Below, piece after piece: positions 15,261-24,059 of a stretch of 38,015 nt of DNA. Each line of letters begins with the position of its first letter. The first letter of the stretch is position 1. The stretch is from the NCBI GenBank assembly GCA_944363705.1, contig CALVUY010000004.1:1-38015 (forward strand), given 5' to 3'. The DNA comes from an uncultured Bacilli bacterium. Its GTDB lineage: Bacteria; Bacillota_I; Bacilli_A; RF39; UBA660. Both the position numbers and the translations under genes were made by a program. The notes beneath the pieces were generated by a model that worked only from the letters and a program-made list of their open reading frames with translations, was not told the origin of the DNA and ran no database searches.

Positions 15261-16046
15261 TTTAATTCCTCCTCTATTATATTAGGGAGTATACAACTAG
15301 CTCCCTTAATCTCTATATTTTTAGGGCTAACTCCTAATAAATATTTCTTAGTAATTAAATTATCATCTATCCTTAATTCCTCTATTTCTATGCATCTAAG
15401 TAAACTATTAGAATCTACTGTTTTAAAGGGTACTAAAATAGATTCTTCTAAACTAAGATTAATTTCACTAGAATTAATAAGAATAACTCCCCTTCTCTTA
15501 TAAGGATCTTTAATATTATTACCTGTATCTAAGAATCCTAACGTATTAATAGTACCTTTTTTACACCTAATAGAGACACTATGAAGTAGTTCTCTTTTTT
15601 TCTTCTCATTTTTCATCATTTTATGATATAGATAAAAGATTATAGGACTACTTATTAAGATAATTATTAAGTTTAAACTAGTCCCATCATGAATAAAGAT
15701 AAAGCCTTTTTGTTTATAACTAAACTGATTATTAAAAAAATAGATAAGCCCTCCTAAGATAATACTATTGCCATAAAGACTCTTTATAAGAGAAAAAAAT
15801 AATTCCTTAGATGTTATTTTAAAGCCAACAAAAATCATAATAATACTTATTACTACTTTAAAGAGAAATAAAGAAAAATTATTTAAGGGTAGGAACAAAA
15901 GAAATGTACTAAGACTTCCCAGAAATGAAGATATAAGTAATCTTCTTTTTTTAGAAAAGACTTTACACTCTATACTAACTGTCATTAAAAGGAGTAAATC
16001 AAACATGAAATTAATAAAGAATATTAGATCTAAATATACTTTCATT
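15257..16046 (-). CDS. spoIIGA: Sigma-E processing peptidase SpoIIGA
   Basis: A 262-residue membrane protease. It begins MKVYLDLIFFINFMFDLLLL, the well-conserved SpoIIGA start, and has about five membrane segments in residues 5-140. A cytoplasmic aspartic-protease-like domain follows, with FLDTGNNIKDP (active Asp173). It cleaves the pro-sequence of SigE at the sporulation septum. Gene order spoIIGA-sigE is the universal arrangement in spore formers. The start at 16046 is preferred over the upstream ATG at 16120 because homologues begin here and GGTGG lies just upstream. Confidence 0.92.
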
Positions 16047-16138
16047 CCTACCACCGTTTTAAGTATATAAAAAAAGAAGCGAATAATTTGTCGTTTCTTA
16101 TTAAATATTATTTTTTCCAATACTGTTAGGACTTTCTA

Positions 16139-18220
16139 TCATTTATAAGTGTTAATTTTATTATTAGTAAAGTCAAACATAACCATACCGTTTGCCCCAG
16201 TATTATAAATTAAAGAACCATTCTCCTCTAATCTTTCTACTACCTCTTTATGAGGATGATTAAATTTATTATTAACTCCTGCAGATATTAAGGCATAAGT
16301 AGGATTAATAACATCTATAAACTCTTCACTACTACTAGTTCTAGAACCATGGTGACCTACTTTTAATATAGTAATATCATCAAATTCATAGTTATCTAAA
16401 ATATATTCTTCACTTTTAATACTAGCATCTCCCATAAATAATAACTTCTTATCATCAATAGTACTATATAAAACTAAACTACTATCATTTTCATTAGGAT
16501 AAGTATTAGAGATAACTAAAAAGTTAAAGTTACCTAAACTAAAACTATCTCCTTCTCTTAATTTATAATGACTAGAAGAATTAACCCATATTTTTTTCTC
16601 TAATAAATTTAAATCATTTCCATTAAAGAAAACAGTTTCTACATCTATCTCATCCATTATAGTTAATGCTTCTCCAGCATGATCATAATCGCCATGAGTT
16701 AGAACTAAGTAATCTAATTTTGTTATACCTAACTGATTTAGAAATGTAACTAAATATTTACCCCCGCTACTCTTTTCATACTGCATCCACTCTTCAGTAT
16801 AATAATTCATAACACCTCCTGTATCTATTAACATAGCCTTATTATTTGATATTATTAAGAAAGAATCTCCTTGTCCTACATCTATCATATATAAAGCATC
16901 TTTGGGAAATACTTTAGGATAAGAGTAATGGACTATTACCATTAATAATATTAAGAACAGGAATAACTTCTTTTTTACCTTTAAGAATAAATAACTAAAT
17001 ATAAGTACAAAGTATAATAAATAATAAACTAGATTGAACCTTGCAAGAGTAATATATCCTATATTAATGTGAGATAAAAATAATACACTTTCTTCAAAGA
17101 TATTTATAAAAAACTCTAAGATAAAAGATAGAGGTGGTATAAAGAAACATATAATCGATAAAGGAAAAATTATTACATTGATAAATGGAACATAGAAAAG
17201 ATTATAAACTATACTAAGCGGATTAATATAAGAAAAATGATATAAAGAAATGGGTAAACTAACTAAGAAGCTTACCCATGATACCTCTAATAAGTCTATT
17301 ATCTTACCTTTACTTTTCTTATTATTCATGTATAGTATTAAAGTACAACTTATAACTGTAGAGTACTGAAAACCTACATTGAATATGTAATAGGGGTTTA
17401 TTAAGAAAAGAATACTTAAAGATAATAGAATTAAGAAAAGAGGTCTTATATTGAAGTTAAAAGTATTATTAATAGAAAATACTAAACTAAAAATCAAGGC
17501 TCTATCAATCGCTGCACAATCTTCTATTATTAAATAATAACTGAGTACGATAGAGAACACAAAAATTAAATTTTTTAAATTAAAATTTTTCTTACGAAAG
17601 GAAATAATTGAAATAAGAAAACTTATTTGTGTTCCTGATAGAGCGAAAAGATGAGAGATTCCAAGTTTTCTGAAATCTTCTTCTAAAGTAGCATCGAAGG
17701 AAGTATCATCTCCTAAGAAGAAGACTTTTATATAACTTCCTACTTTATTATCTGCTATACTACTTCTAACAGTATTTCTAATACTATTTAAAATATTACT
17801 ATTTTTGGTTTTAATAGAAAAATCAGATACTTCCATTATATAAAAAATCTTTTGGTATTCAAGGTAGGTAGGATAGGAAAAACCATAAAAATTTTGACTG
17901 GAAATGGGTTCGTTCAACTCTCCTTCTAAAGTAAGAGTATCACCTAATGAAAGTTCTTTTTTTGTTTTATTTAATTCTTCTTCGGTATCGAAGTAATAAG
18001 TGGCGATAAGTTTTTCTTTAGTTTTAAGTGTCAGTGTCATTTTATTACCTTGATATTTTATAGATAAAACTTCTCCATCTATTTTAGTTTCACTCCCTTC
18101 TAATGAAGAAGTAAAATCTATATTTATATAAATAGCAAGATAAATTAAACTAATAATAAATAACGTAATATAAATAGATTTAAATAGTAATATTTTCCTT
18201 AATCTGATCAAAGATAGCAT
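16139..18220 (-). CDS. comEC: DNA uptake channel / ComEC-Rec2 protein
   Basis: A 693-residue membrane protein. The N-terminal part has an OB-like soluble domain (residues about 30-135), then the Competence domain with many membrane helices (GISHLFALSGTQISFLIS is its signature), and a C-terminal metallo-beta-lactamase domain: MIDVGQGDSFLIISNN, MLIDTGG, VLTHGDYDHAGE and KVGHHGS. It forms the channel that takes single-stranded DNA across the membrane and may degrade one strand. Its first codons overlap the end of comEA by 41 bases. It ends with TGA. The start is supported by AGGAG directly before the ATG, so a TTG a few codons later is also possible. Confidence 0.93.
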   Translation of the reverse strand: MLSLIRLRKILLFKSIYITLFIISLIYLAIYINIDFTSSLEGSETKIDGEVLSIKYQGNKMTLTLKTKEKLIATYYFDTEEELNKTKKELSLGDTLTLEGELNEPISSQNFYGFSYPTYLEYQKIFYIMEVSDFSIKTKNSNILNSIRNTVRSSIADNKVGSYIKVFFLGDDTSFDATLEEDFRKLGISHLFALSGTQISFLISIISFRKKNFNLKNLIFVFSIVLSYYLIIEDCAAIDRALIFSLVFSINNTFNFNIRPLFLILLSLSILFLINPYYIFNVGFQYSTVISCTLILYMNNKKSKGKIIDLLEVSWVSFLVSLPISLYHFSYINPLSIVYNLFYVPFINVIIFPLSIICFFIPPLSFILEFFINIFEESVLFLSHINIGYITLARFNLVYYLLYFVLIFSYLFLKVKKKLFLFLILLMVIVHYSYPKVFPKDALYMIDVGQGDSFLIISNNKAMLIDTGGVMNYYTEEWMQYEKSSGGKYLVTFLNQLGITKLDYLVLTHGDYDHAGEALTIMDEIDVETVFFNGNDLNLLEKKIWVNSSSHYKLREGDSFSLGNFNFLVISNTYPNENDSSLVLYSTIDDKKLLFMGDASIKSEEYILDNYEFDDITILKVGHHGSRTSSSEEFIDVINPTYALISAGVNNKFNHPHKEVVERLEENGSLIYNTGANGMVMFDFTNNKINTYK

Positions 18221-18875
18221 CTCCTATACCACTAACTTCTTTTAACTCTTCAATATTTTGAAATGCTCCTACTTCTTCCCGATACTCTATTATAGCTTGC
18301 GCTTTTGCCTCACCAATACCAGGAAGTGTCATTAATTCATCTAGTGTCGCTGTATTAAGTGATACTTTACCACTAATAACTACACTACTAGAACTAGTAT
18401 CATCAGTACTATCTTTAATGCAAGCATCGTTTTGAATACCATTTTGACTTAAACAAGCTTCTTGTTCTATTTCTTCCTTTTCTTTAGTTTCTGTGAAACT
18501 ATTCACTTCATCATAACTATAGACAATAATAACCATTTCATCTTTAACTTTCTTAGAAAGATTCAAAACTGAAGTGTCGGCAACTTCCGTTAAATCACCT
18601 GCTAATCTAATGACATCAATAACTCTACTTCCTTCTTTAACAGTATATATTCCAGGATTAATAACTTCTCCTTTAATATCTACTTGATAGTAAACCTCTT
18701 CTTCCTCCTCTTCATCCTTTTTAGTATCATTCTTTGTATTTAAAACAATATTTTCATCTTCTTTATCATCCGCAGTATAATTTTTATAGATAAAGACAAA
18801 GCCTATGACTAATAGCAAAACAAGTCCTAAACACACGAGAATTATTTCTTTCTTATGACGATAAGTAAAAGTCAT
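18180..18875 (-). CDS. comEA: Competence DNA-binding protein ComEA
   Basis: A 231-residue membrane-anchored protein starting MTFTYRHKKEIIL. It has one membrane segment (about 10-30), an acidic linker, a SLBB domain (YQVDIKGEVINPGIYTVKEG, residues about 65-130), a low-complexity linker with two Cys, and a C-terminal pair of helix-hairpin-helix motifs (LNTATLDELMTLPGIGEAKA and FQNIEELKEVSGIG). It binds incoming double-stranded DNA and passes it to ComEC, encoded next. The start at 18875 has the strong site AAGGAGG; the frame extends 18 codons further upstream without support. The two hairpins upstream (18944-19026) may end or attenuate read-through from ftsW. Confidence 0.93.
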   Translation of the reverse strand: MTFTYRHKKEIILVCLGLVLLLVIGFVFIYKNYTADDKEDENIVLNTKNDTKKDEEEEEEVYYQVDIKGEVINPGIYTVKEGSRVIDVIRLAGDLTEVADTSVLNLSKKVKDEMVIIVYSYDEVNSFTETKEKEEIEQEACLSQNGIQNDACIKDSTDDTSSSSVVISGKVSLNTATLDELMTLPGIGEAKAQAIIEYREEVGAFQNIEELKEVSGIGDAIFDQIKENITI

Positions 18876-18943
18876 TTCTAATTCCTCCTTTCCAGTTACG
18901 ATACTATCAGAAGAGGAAAATAAATGCAAAAAGCAAATTTTGC

Positions 18944-19026
18944 AAATTCACCCCAATTTTAGAGGTGAATTTAATAAATTCGCCCGTAGAAAATGCAAAA
19001 TTGGCCCTCATTTTAGGGGTCAATTT
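18944..19026 (-). repeat. Duplicated 29-base hairpins upstream of comEA
   Basis: Two 29-base stem-loops (18944-18972 and 18998-19026) share the form AAATT[G/C]ACC[C/T]CTAAAAT followed by [GA/TG]GGG and AATTT. The closing G-C of one is C-G in the other, a compensatory change. A perfect palindrome GAATTTATTAAATTC (18965-18979) bridges toward the space between them and could form an alternative fold. On the minus strand the second hairpin is followed by TTTGCTTTTTGC. They may be terminators of ftsW, or a structured element. Confidence 0.6.
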
Positions 19027-19043
19027 ACAAAATTCATACTTTT

Positions 19044-20183
19044 TTAACTTTTTTTATCTCTTAGTCTATTTTCTATATTAACACGTTGAACTATCGCTAA
19101 GGAAACCATTAAACACAAAGTAAAACTTCCTCCATAACTTAAGAAAGGTAATGGAACACCTGTCATAGGCATAAGTCCAAACAATCCCATTAAATTAACA
19201 ATAACATGTAGGAATATATAAACCGCTACTCCATAACAAAGTAAAGCACCTCTATTGGTATAACTTTCTCTTCCTATTTTTAATATTCTATAAAGTAAAT
19301 AAAGATAAGCTAGGATGATAGCAATTCCTACAATAAGACCTAATTCTTCAACTACAACTGCATAGATAAAGTCTGTATATGGATATGGTAAATATAAATA
19401 TTTCTGAGTACTATTTCCAAGACCAATTCCTGTAAGTCCTCCATTATTAATAGCAATATAACCATTACATACTTGGTTACCTGTATCAAGGAGTCTATCA
19501 CAAGGTCTTGTAAAATTAAATCTTTCTAACTGTCTTGCTTGTAAAAAACTACCTCCCGACATAATAAGTACGGCACCTACTACTAAACACATACCAAAGA
19601 AAAGAGCGATGACTTTAAACTTAATAACTTTAGAGACAGGAGAGGAAAAAAATACTATTCCTATAAGTGCTGCAAATATAATAGCAGTTCCTAAATCTGG
19701 TTGTAACATAATTAAGAAAGTTATTATTACACCTATTATTAAAGGTATAATCGCTATAAAGAAATTATCTAAACGTTTCTCATGTACTTCATAAAATCTT
19801 GCCATAAAAACTATCATAATTACTTTAATAAATTCACTAGGCTGCAAAGTAAAAGAGCCTATTTGAATCCAACTAACAGCATAGTTTGTCGCTTTACCAT
19901 AAATAAGTAATAAAATAAGTACTGCTACAAAAGCTATCAAAAGAATATTTGACATCATACCATAAAACTTAGTATTAAATTTAACCATAAATATACAAAA
20001 GATAAAACTTACAATTAAAAATAATCCCTGTCTAAAAAAATAAGCATAAGGACTTCCCCCATTCATATAGGATGTAACGTTACTAGCAGAAAATATCATT
20101 ATAAGTCCTAATACGAAAAGAATTAAGGTTAGAATAAATAGAGGTTTATCTATATTTTTTATTATGTCCTTAAATTTAGTCAT
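19044..20183 (-). CDS. FtsW/RodA/SpoVE-family peptidoglycan polymerase
   Basis: A 379-residue protein with about ten membrane segments. Hallmarks of SEDS glycosyltransferases are present: GIMIFSAS-like start (GLIMIFSASNV), TLQPSEFIKV, LQPDLGTAII with the essential Asp, NGGLTGIGLGNS, TDFIYAVVVEELG and the final GVPLPFLSYGGS. It polymerises lipid II into glycan strands, working with a class B PBP. Which subtype is uncertain. FtsW (division) and SpoVE (spore cortex) both fit; the gene is close to sporulation and competence genes but not in a dcw cluster. RBS AAGGAGGG lies before the ATG. Confidence 0.9.
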   Translation of the reverse strand: MTKFKDIIKNIDKPLFILTLILFVLGLIMIFSASNVTSYMNGGSPYAYFFRQGLFLIVSFIFCIFMVKFNTKFYGMMSNILLIAFVAVLILLLIYGKATNYAVSWIQIGSFTLQPSEFIKVIMIVFMARFYEVHEKRLDNFFIAIIPLIIGVIITFLIMLQPDLGTAIIFAALIGIVFFSSPVSKVIKFKVIALFFGMCLVVGAVLIMSGGSFLQARQLERFNFTRPCDRLLDTGNQVCNGYIAINNGGLTGIGLGNSTQKYLYLPYPYTDFIYAVVVEELGLIVGIAIILAYLYLLYRILKIGRESYTNRGALLCYGVAVYIFLHVIVNLMGLFGLMPMTGVPLPFLSYGGSFTLCLMVSLAIVQRVNIENRLRDKKS

Positions 20184-20322
20184 TATTCTAACCCTCCTTA
20201 TCTTTAGTCTTTTTCTTTAAGAATACCACAAATTTTATCATGTTTAAAGTAACCTAGTCAAATTCATTAACAATTTGACATATTTTTTCATATCTTATAT
20301 TAGAAAAAGGAGGTTTTTAACT

Positions 20323-20502
20323 ATGTATTATTATGGTGGTGGATCATTTAATTCATTCCCAAGTTGTGGATGTGGTAATCAATGGTTCTTCCCTAGTTGC
20401 AATTGTGGCTGGGGCTGGAATAACAACAATAACAATTATGCTATAATTTTAGTCTTATTTATATTATTAGTTATTGTAATTGGTGTTAGATTCACAAGAT
20501 AA
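20323..20502 (+). CDS. Small YjcZ-like membrane peptide
   Basis: A 59-residue peptide with AAAGGAGG upstream of its ATG. The N-terminus is rich in Gly, Ser, Cys, Trp and Asn (YYYGGGSFNSF, CGCGNQWF, CNCGWGWNNNN). The C-terminus is one membrane segment (YAIILVLFILLVIVIG) like the YjcZ/YhjR-type tiny sporulation proteins. Four Cys in two CxC-type pairs could form disulfides or bind metal. Members are often made in sporulating cells, but the promoter here is not clear. A terminator follows at 20501. Confidence 0.75.
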   Translation: MYYYGGGSFNSFPSCGCGNQWFFPSCNCGWGWNNNNNNYAIILVLFILLVIVIGVRFTR

Positions 20503-20526
20503 GAAAGGTTAGCCTTTCTTTTTTTC
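20501..20526 (+). terminator. Terminator of the YjcZ-like gene
   Basis: AAGAAAGG-TTAG-CCTTTCTT is a perfect eight-pair stem with a four-base loop followed by T5, overlapping the TAA. Confidence 0.9.
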
Positions 20527-20567
20527 TGTTTTTATGTTAATATATAGCAAGAAATGGGGTATTTTAG

Positions 20568-21116
20568 ATGTTAAGAAATAAAGATATTTTAGATGAAAAG
20601 GACAAAAGATTAAGATTAGTTAGTAAAGATGTTACTTTTCCTTTAAGTAAAGATGACTTAAAAACTATTGATTTAATGGTAGAATATCTAACTAATAGTC
20701 AAATAGAAAGGTTATCAGAAAAATATAATTTAAGACCTGGTATGGGTATGGCTGCAATTCAATTAGGAATTCCTAAAAGATATTTAGTAATTGTTCATGA
20801 AGTAGATGAAGAAGAATTTGATACTTATATTGTTTGTAATCCTAAAATTATTAGTAATTCAAGTGAAAAGATTTATGTAGAAATGGGAGAAGGATGTTTA
20901 TCTGTTAATCGTGAAGTTGATGGTATTGTACCTAGATATGCTAGAGTTACTGTAGAAGGATATGATACTAAAGGTAATAAGATTAGAGTAAGAGCAAGAG
21001 AAGAACTTGCTATTGCCTTTCAACATGAAATAGATCATTTAAATGGTGTTATGTTTACAGATTATATTAATCCTAAAAATCCATTTAAAGATAGTGATAA
21101 ATATAGACCAATTTAA
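20568..21116 (+). CDS. def: Peptide deformylase
   Basis: A 182-residue metalloenzyme removing the formyl group from nascent N-terminal Met. The three motifs are all present: motif 1 GMGMAAIQLGIP (residues 58-69, GxGxAAxQ), motif 2 EGCLSV with ligand Cys110, and motif 3 HEIDHLNG with ligands His153 and His157 and catalytic Glu154. The longer N-terminal region and the inserted loop after motif 1 are usual for type 2 deformylases of Gram-positives. The upstream site is weak (GGGG, 11 bases from the ATG). A bidirectional hairpin ends it. Confidence 0.96.
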   Translation: MLRNKDILDEKDKRLRLVSKDVTFPLSKDDLKTIDLMVEYLTNSQIERLSEKYNLRPGMGMAAIQLGIPKRYLVIVHEVDEEEFDTYIVCNPKIISNSSEKIYVEMGEGCLSVNREVDGIVPRYARVTVEGYDTKGNKIRVRAREELAIAFQHEIDHLNGVMFTDYINPKNPFKDSDKYRPI

Positions 21117-21140
21117 AAACAGGACGAACCTGTTTTTATT
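21116..21140. terminator. Bidirectional terminator between def and the converging gene
   Basis: AAAACAGG-ACGAA-CCTGTTTT is a perfect eight-pair hairpin with runs of A and T on both sides. It separates the converging def and the 21136-21897 gene. Confidence 0.85.
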
Positions 21141-21897
21141 TTATACCATTCTTTTTTCCGTAGTATAAAGCTAATACTTGTAATTTATCATCATCAGAAT
21201 CCAAATCAGGAATTTCTTCTAAGACTTTCGCAAACTCATCAAGTGCTTCATCATAAGTAAGTTTAGCAAGTACTTCGCCATTAAGTACTTTATCTTTATC
21301 ATCCCTACTCTTATATAAAGCATTACCAGCAATATCTAATGTTATATCATCTTTTTCTAAATAAGAATGAAAATACCCCCCAGCAAATAAATTATTATTA
21401 TAAGAAAGTACTGCCTTATAATCTCTATTCTCAGATAAAAAGTCAAGACTTCTCTTATAGCAACAATTCATAAGATTTCTTTTAAAAATATAAGCAGATT
21501 TAGTGTTTTTAAAAATCTCGCTTGCCTTATAAACCTTTATTGTTCCTATACTTGTTTCAAGTCTATATAAAAAGCCATCATCTTCTTCACTAATTACTCC
21601 AGGCCAGAGTAAACTTTCCTTTTTTTCACCGCATAACAAATCATAAATTGCTCTTTTAATAGATGAGCTATAATCAAAATTATATCTATTTAGTATTTTA
21701 TCTAAAACTTGATGTTTTCCTCTCTTTTTTAAACGAAAATAATTATAAAGTAACTTATCACTAAAAGTACCTTTAATATTAATATATGATCCAATTTTTT
21801 TATATTCTCTAATAATATTTTCTGCTATTTGATTAGATAAATCTAAATAGTATTTTTCTGTATTGCTATCATATCTCTCTATTTCTTCCATTTTCAT
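21136..21897 (-). CDS. Hypothetical soluble protein
   Basis: A 253-residue protein with mixed helices, charged and Tyr-rich, with no membrane segment or signal. It begins MKMEEIERYDSNTEKYYLDL at 21897, six bases past AAGGGGAAT; the longer frame upstream (to 21984) has no binding site. Features are a central LLCGEKKESLLWPGV and a C-terminal acidic helix (LTYDEALDEFAKVLEEIPDL). It overlaps the shared terminator and its neighbours are def (convergent) and the transglutaminase-like gene (divergent). No family recognised. Confidence 0.65.
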   Translation of the reverse strand: MKMEEIERYDSNTEKYYLDLSNQIAENIIREYKKIGSYINIKGTFSDKLLYNYFRLKKRGKHQVLDKILNRYNFDYSSSIKRAIYDLLCGEKKESLLWPGVISEEDDGFLYRLETSIGTIKVYKASEIFKNTKSAYIFKRNLMNCCYKRSLDFLSENRDYKAVLSYNNNLFAGGYFHSYLEKDDITLDIAGNALYKSRDDKDKVLNGEVLAKLTYDEALDEFAKVLEEIPDLDSDDDKLQVLALYYGKKNGIK

Positions 21898-22017
21898 AAA
21901 GATTCCCCTTCTAATGATTCTATATATTATAACACATTTTACATAGATTAAATCATTTATTTTGTTTTTAGATTTACAAAACAAATCATCCTTGCTAGAA
22001 TTAAGTAGGAGGATATA

Positions 22018-22929
22018 ATGAAGAAATACATTGTTTTATTAATTTTAGTTATTTTATTTGGATTCACTTTTGCCTTTAGGCGACCTTTATATAATTTGTA
22101 TAGGACTTATTTTATTAAAGAGGAAAAAGAAGTTACTTTGACTGCATCTAATGATTATACAAGGGATTATGATTTTAATTATGTTAAAAGAACTGATGAT
22201 TTTACTCCTAGTAATTATCAAGATTTATTAAATATTTATTATACTGTTTTAAATTCTGGAGAAGAAGAATTCTCATTTTACTGTACTGATGAATATTCAG
22301 AATGTATAAATGATGTTGATAGTCTTGCTAATAATCAGAAAGTTCTTTCTACTATTAATAATTTTGTACATCCCTTTAATAGTTTTAGGCATTTAGAAAC
22401 TAGTTATGATGATTATGGTAAAGTTACTTTAAAGATTGAACATATTTATAATAATAATGATATTAAATTAATAAATGCTAAAGTTGAAGAAATAGAAAAA
22501 GAAATATGGAATAGTTCTATGAGTAATGAAGATAAGATTAAGGAAGCTCATAATTATATTATTAATAATAGTAAGTATGATAAGGATAGAAGTGATAATA
22601 ATATTGTTAAATATAAATCAGATACTGCTTATGGTAGTCTTTTAGAAGGTTATAGTTTATGTGGTGGTTATACTGATGCTATGGAACTATTTTTAGAAGA
22701 TATGGGGATAAAAAGTTACAAGATATCTTCAGAAAATCATGTTTGGAATGCTGTTTATTTAAATAATGTTTGGTATCACTTAGACCTTACTTGGGATGAT
22801 CCTATTACTACTGATGGTAGTGATATCTTAGAATATAACTTCTTCTTAATAACTACAAGTGAGTTAAGTGAATTAGAAGGAGAACAACATAATTATGATA
22901 AAAATGTTTATAGTGAACTAGCTGTTTAA
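22018..22929 (+). CDS. Membrane-anchored transglutaminase-like protein
   Basis: A 303-residue protein with one N-terminal membrane segment (residues 4-20, YIVLLILVILFGFTF) and an extracellular part. The C-terminal domain is of the transglutaminase/protease type: Cys in GYSLCGGYTDAMELF, His in ISSENHVWNAV and Asp in YHLDLTWDDP form the expected Cys-His-Asp triad. Such proteins in Firmicutes are usually cell-surface proteases or crosslinkers; the substrate is unknown. RBS AGGAGG precedes the ATG. It is divergent from the 21136-21897 gene and ends at a strong hairpin. Confidence 0.83.
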   Translation: MKKYIVLLILVILFGFTFAFRRPLYNLYRTYFIKEEKEVTLTASNDYTRDYDFNYVKRTDDFTPSNYQDLLNIYYTVLNSGEEEFSFYCTDEYSECINDVDSLANNQKVLSTINNFVHPFNSFRHLETSYDDYGKVTLKIEHIYNNNDIKLINAKVEEIEKEIWNSSMSNEDKIKEAHNYIINNSKYDKDRSDNNIVKYKSDTAYGSLLEGYSLCGGYTDAMELFLEDMGIKSYKISSENHVWNAVYLNNVWYHLDLTWDDPITTDGSDILEYNFFLITTSELSELEGEQHNYDKNVYSELAV

Positions 22930-22961
22930 AAAATGTTAGGAAATGATTCTTAACATTTTTT
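22928..22961. terminator. Hairpin between convergent genes
   Basis: AAAAAATGTTA and TAACATTTTTT form an eleven-pair stem with a 12-base loop and T-rich arms. It serves the transglutaminase-like gene (plus) and probably the phosphatase (minus). Confidence 0.85.
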
Positions 22962-22979
22962 GTTACAATCAGAAATAAT

Positions 22980-23546
22980 CTACTTCTTTAATTGCTTTTC
23001 TTCAAAATTAAGTTCTAAATTATCATAAATTTTTATTTCGTCATTATTATGAAAGAAAGAATTTATTAAGTCCATATCGGAAATATTATTTTCTAAAATC
23101 CATATACATTTGCTTATAAAATTATGAGTAACAATAAGTACTGTTTTTTCCTCATATTTTGTATGTATTTCACTAAGAAAATTCCCTACTCTCTTTAATC
23201 CTGCTAATAAAGTTTCTGCTCCTTCCGGTGTTCTATCCATATCAAGTGAATTCCAAGCCTTTTTATCTATACTTCTTCTTGATATACCTAACAACGTCCC
23301 TGGGTCTCTTTCTGCTAATCTAGAATCTAATATAATACTATTTTTTGGTGCTACAATATTAGCTGTTTGTATAGCTCTATCTACAGGTGAAGAGTAAACA
23401 ACATCAAATTTAACATTTTGCAATTCATTTCTAATTTTTGTAGCTTGCTCTATCCCTTTTTTGGTTAGCTTTTCATCATTCCATCCACTAACAACTTTTT
23501 CAATATTAGATGGTACTTGTCCATGTCTAACAACATATAATTTCAT
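22980..23546 (-). CDS. Histidine phosphatase (phosphoglycerate-mutase-like)
   Basis: A 188-residue member of the histidine phosphatase superfamily. The N-terminal catalytic motif YVVRHGQVPSN supplies the phosphoacceptor His; further motifs are SSPVDRAIQTA (Arg), AERDPGTLLG (acid residue) and IVTHNFISKC (second His). Length fits the small phosphatases rather than true PGAM. The substrate is not predictable. It lies 12 bases downstream of a NUDIX gene in the same direction, so the two are probably one transcript that handles nucleotides or sugar phosphates. RBS AGGAGG precedes the ATG. Confidence 0.88.
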   Translation of the reverse strand: MKLYVVRHGQVPSNIEKVVSGWNDEKLTKKGIEQATKIRNELQNVKFDVVYSSPVDRAIQTANIVAPKNSIILDSRLAERDPGTLLGISRRSIDKKAWNSLDMDRTPEGAETLLAGLKRVGNFLSEIHTKYEEKTVLIVTHNFISKCIWILENNISDMDLINSFFHNNDEIKIYDNLELNFEEKQLKK

Positions 23547-23558
23547 TACAAAAACCTC

Positions 23559-24005
23559 CTATTTATTAAAGAACTGTTTATCACTAAATATTTCTAACGG
23601 ATAAATTCTATTTTCAATATAATCTTTAATGATATTTTTACCAACCAAATAATTTCTAAGTTGTTCTTCTGTCATTTTTTCAATATCTTTAATATCTATC
23701 CACTTAACATCAACAATTTCGTTGGAGTCAAATTCTATTTTTCCACCAATTACTTCTGCAACAAAGCGTATAATGACATGCGTTTCATTTCGCAATTCTG
23801 TTTCACATATAGGTAACACGCCTTTTAATTTTACATCTAATCCTGTTTCTTCTTTTACTTCTCTAACTGCTGCGTCTGTAACATTTTCAAACTCATTAAC
23901 ATGACCTGCAGGAAAATTCCACTGTCCATAACAAAAGTCCAAGCCTTCTTGTACCATTAAAATTTTATTATCTTTTTCAACTACACAACCTGCAATAATT
24001 TTCAT
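23559..24005 (-). CDS. NUDIX hydrolase
   Basis: A 148-residue NUDIX-fold pyrophosphatase. The full NUDIX box is present: GHVNEFENVTDAAVREVKEE then TGLD, with the metal-binding Glu residues of REVKEE. The N-terminal strand MKIIAGCVVEKDNKILMVQE and the C-terminal EIVDVKWIDIKDI fit standard house-cleaning enzymes that hydrolyse nucleoside diphosphates linked to another group. Substrate unknown. It forms a tight pair with the histidine phosphatase downstream. Unlike the NUDIX gene at the left end of the window, it is intact. Confidence 0.9.
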   Translation of the reverse strand: MKIIAGCVVEKDNKILMVQEGLDFCYGQWNFPAGHVNEFENVTDAAVREVKEETGLDVKLKGVLPICETELRNETHVIIRFVAEVIGGKIEFDSNEIVDVKWIDIKDIEKMTEEQLRNYLVGKNIIKDYIENRIYPLEIFSDKQFFNK

Positions 24006-24059
24006 AAAAGTTGCATTCCTTTCTTTTTTATGTATAGTAATTAGACTCTTGAACTGAAA

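Noticed and set aside
20275-20303. TTGACA-17-TATTAG as promoter of the YjcZ-like gene
   Set aside because: The start of transcription would fall inside the ribosome binding site (20306-20313), so it cannot serve that gene as read.
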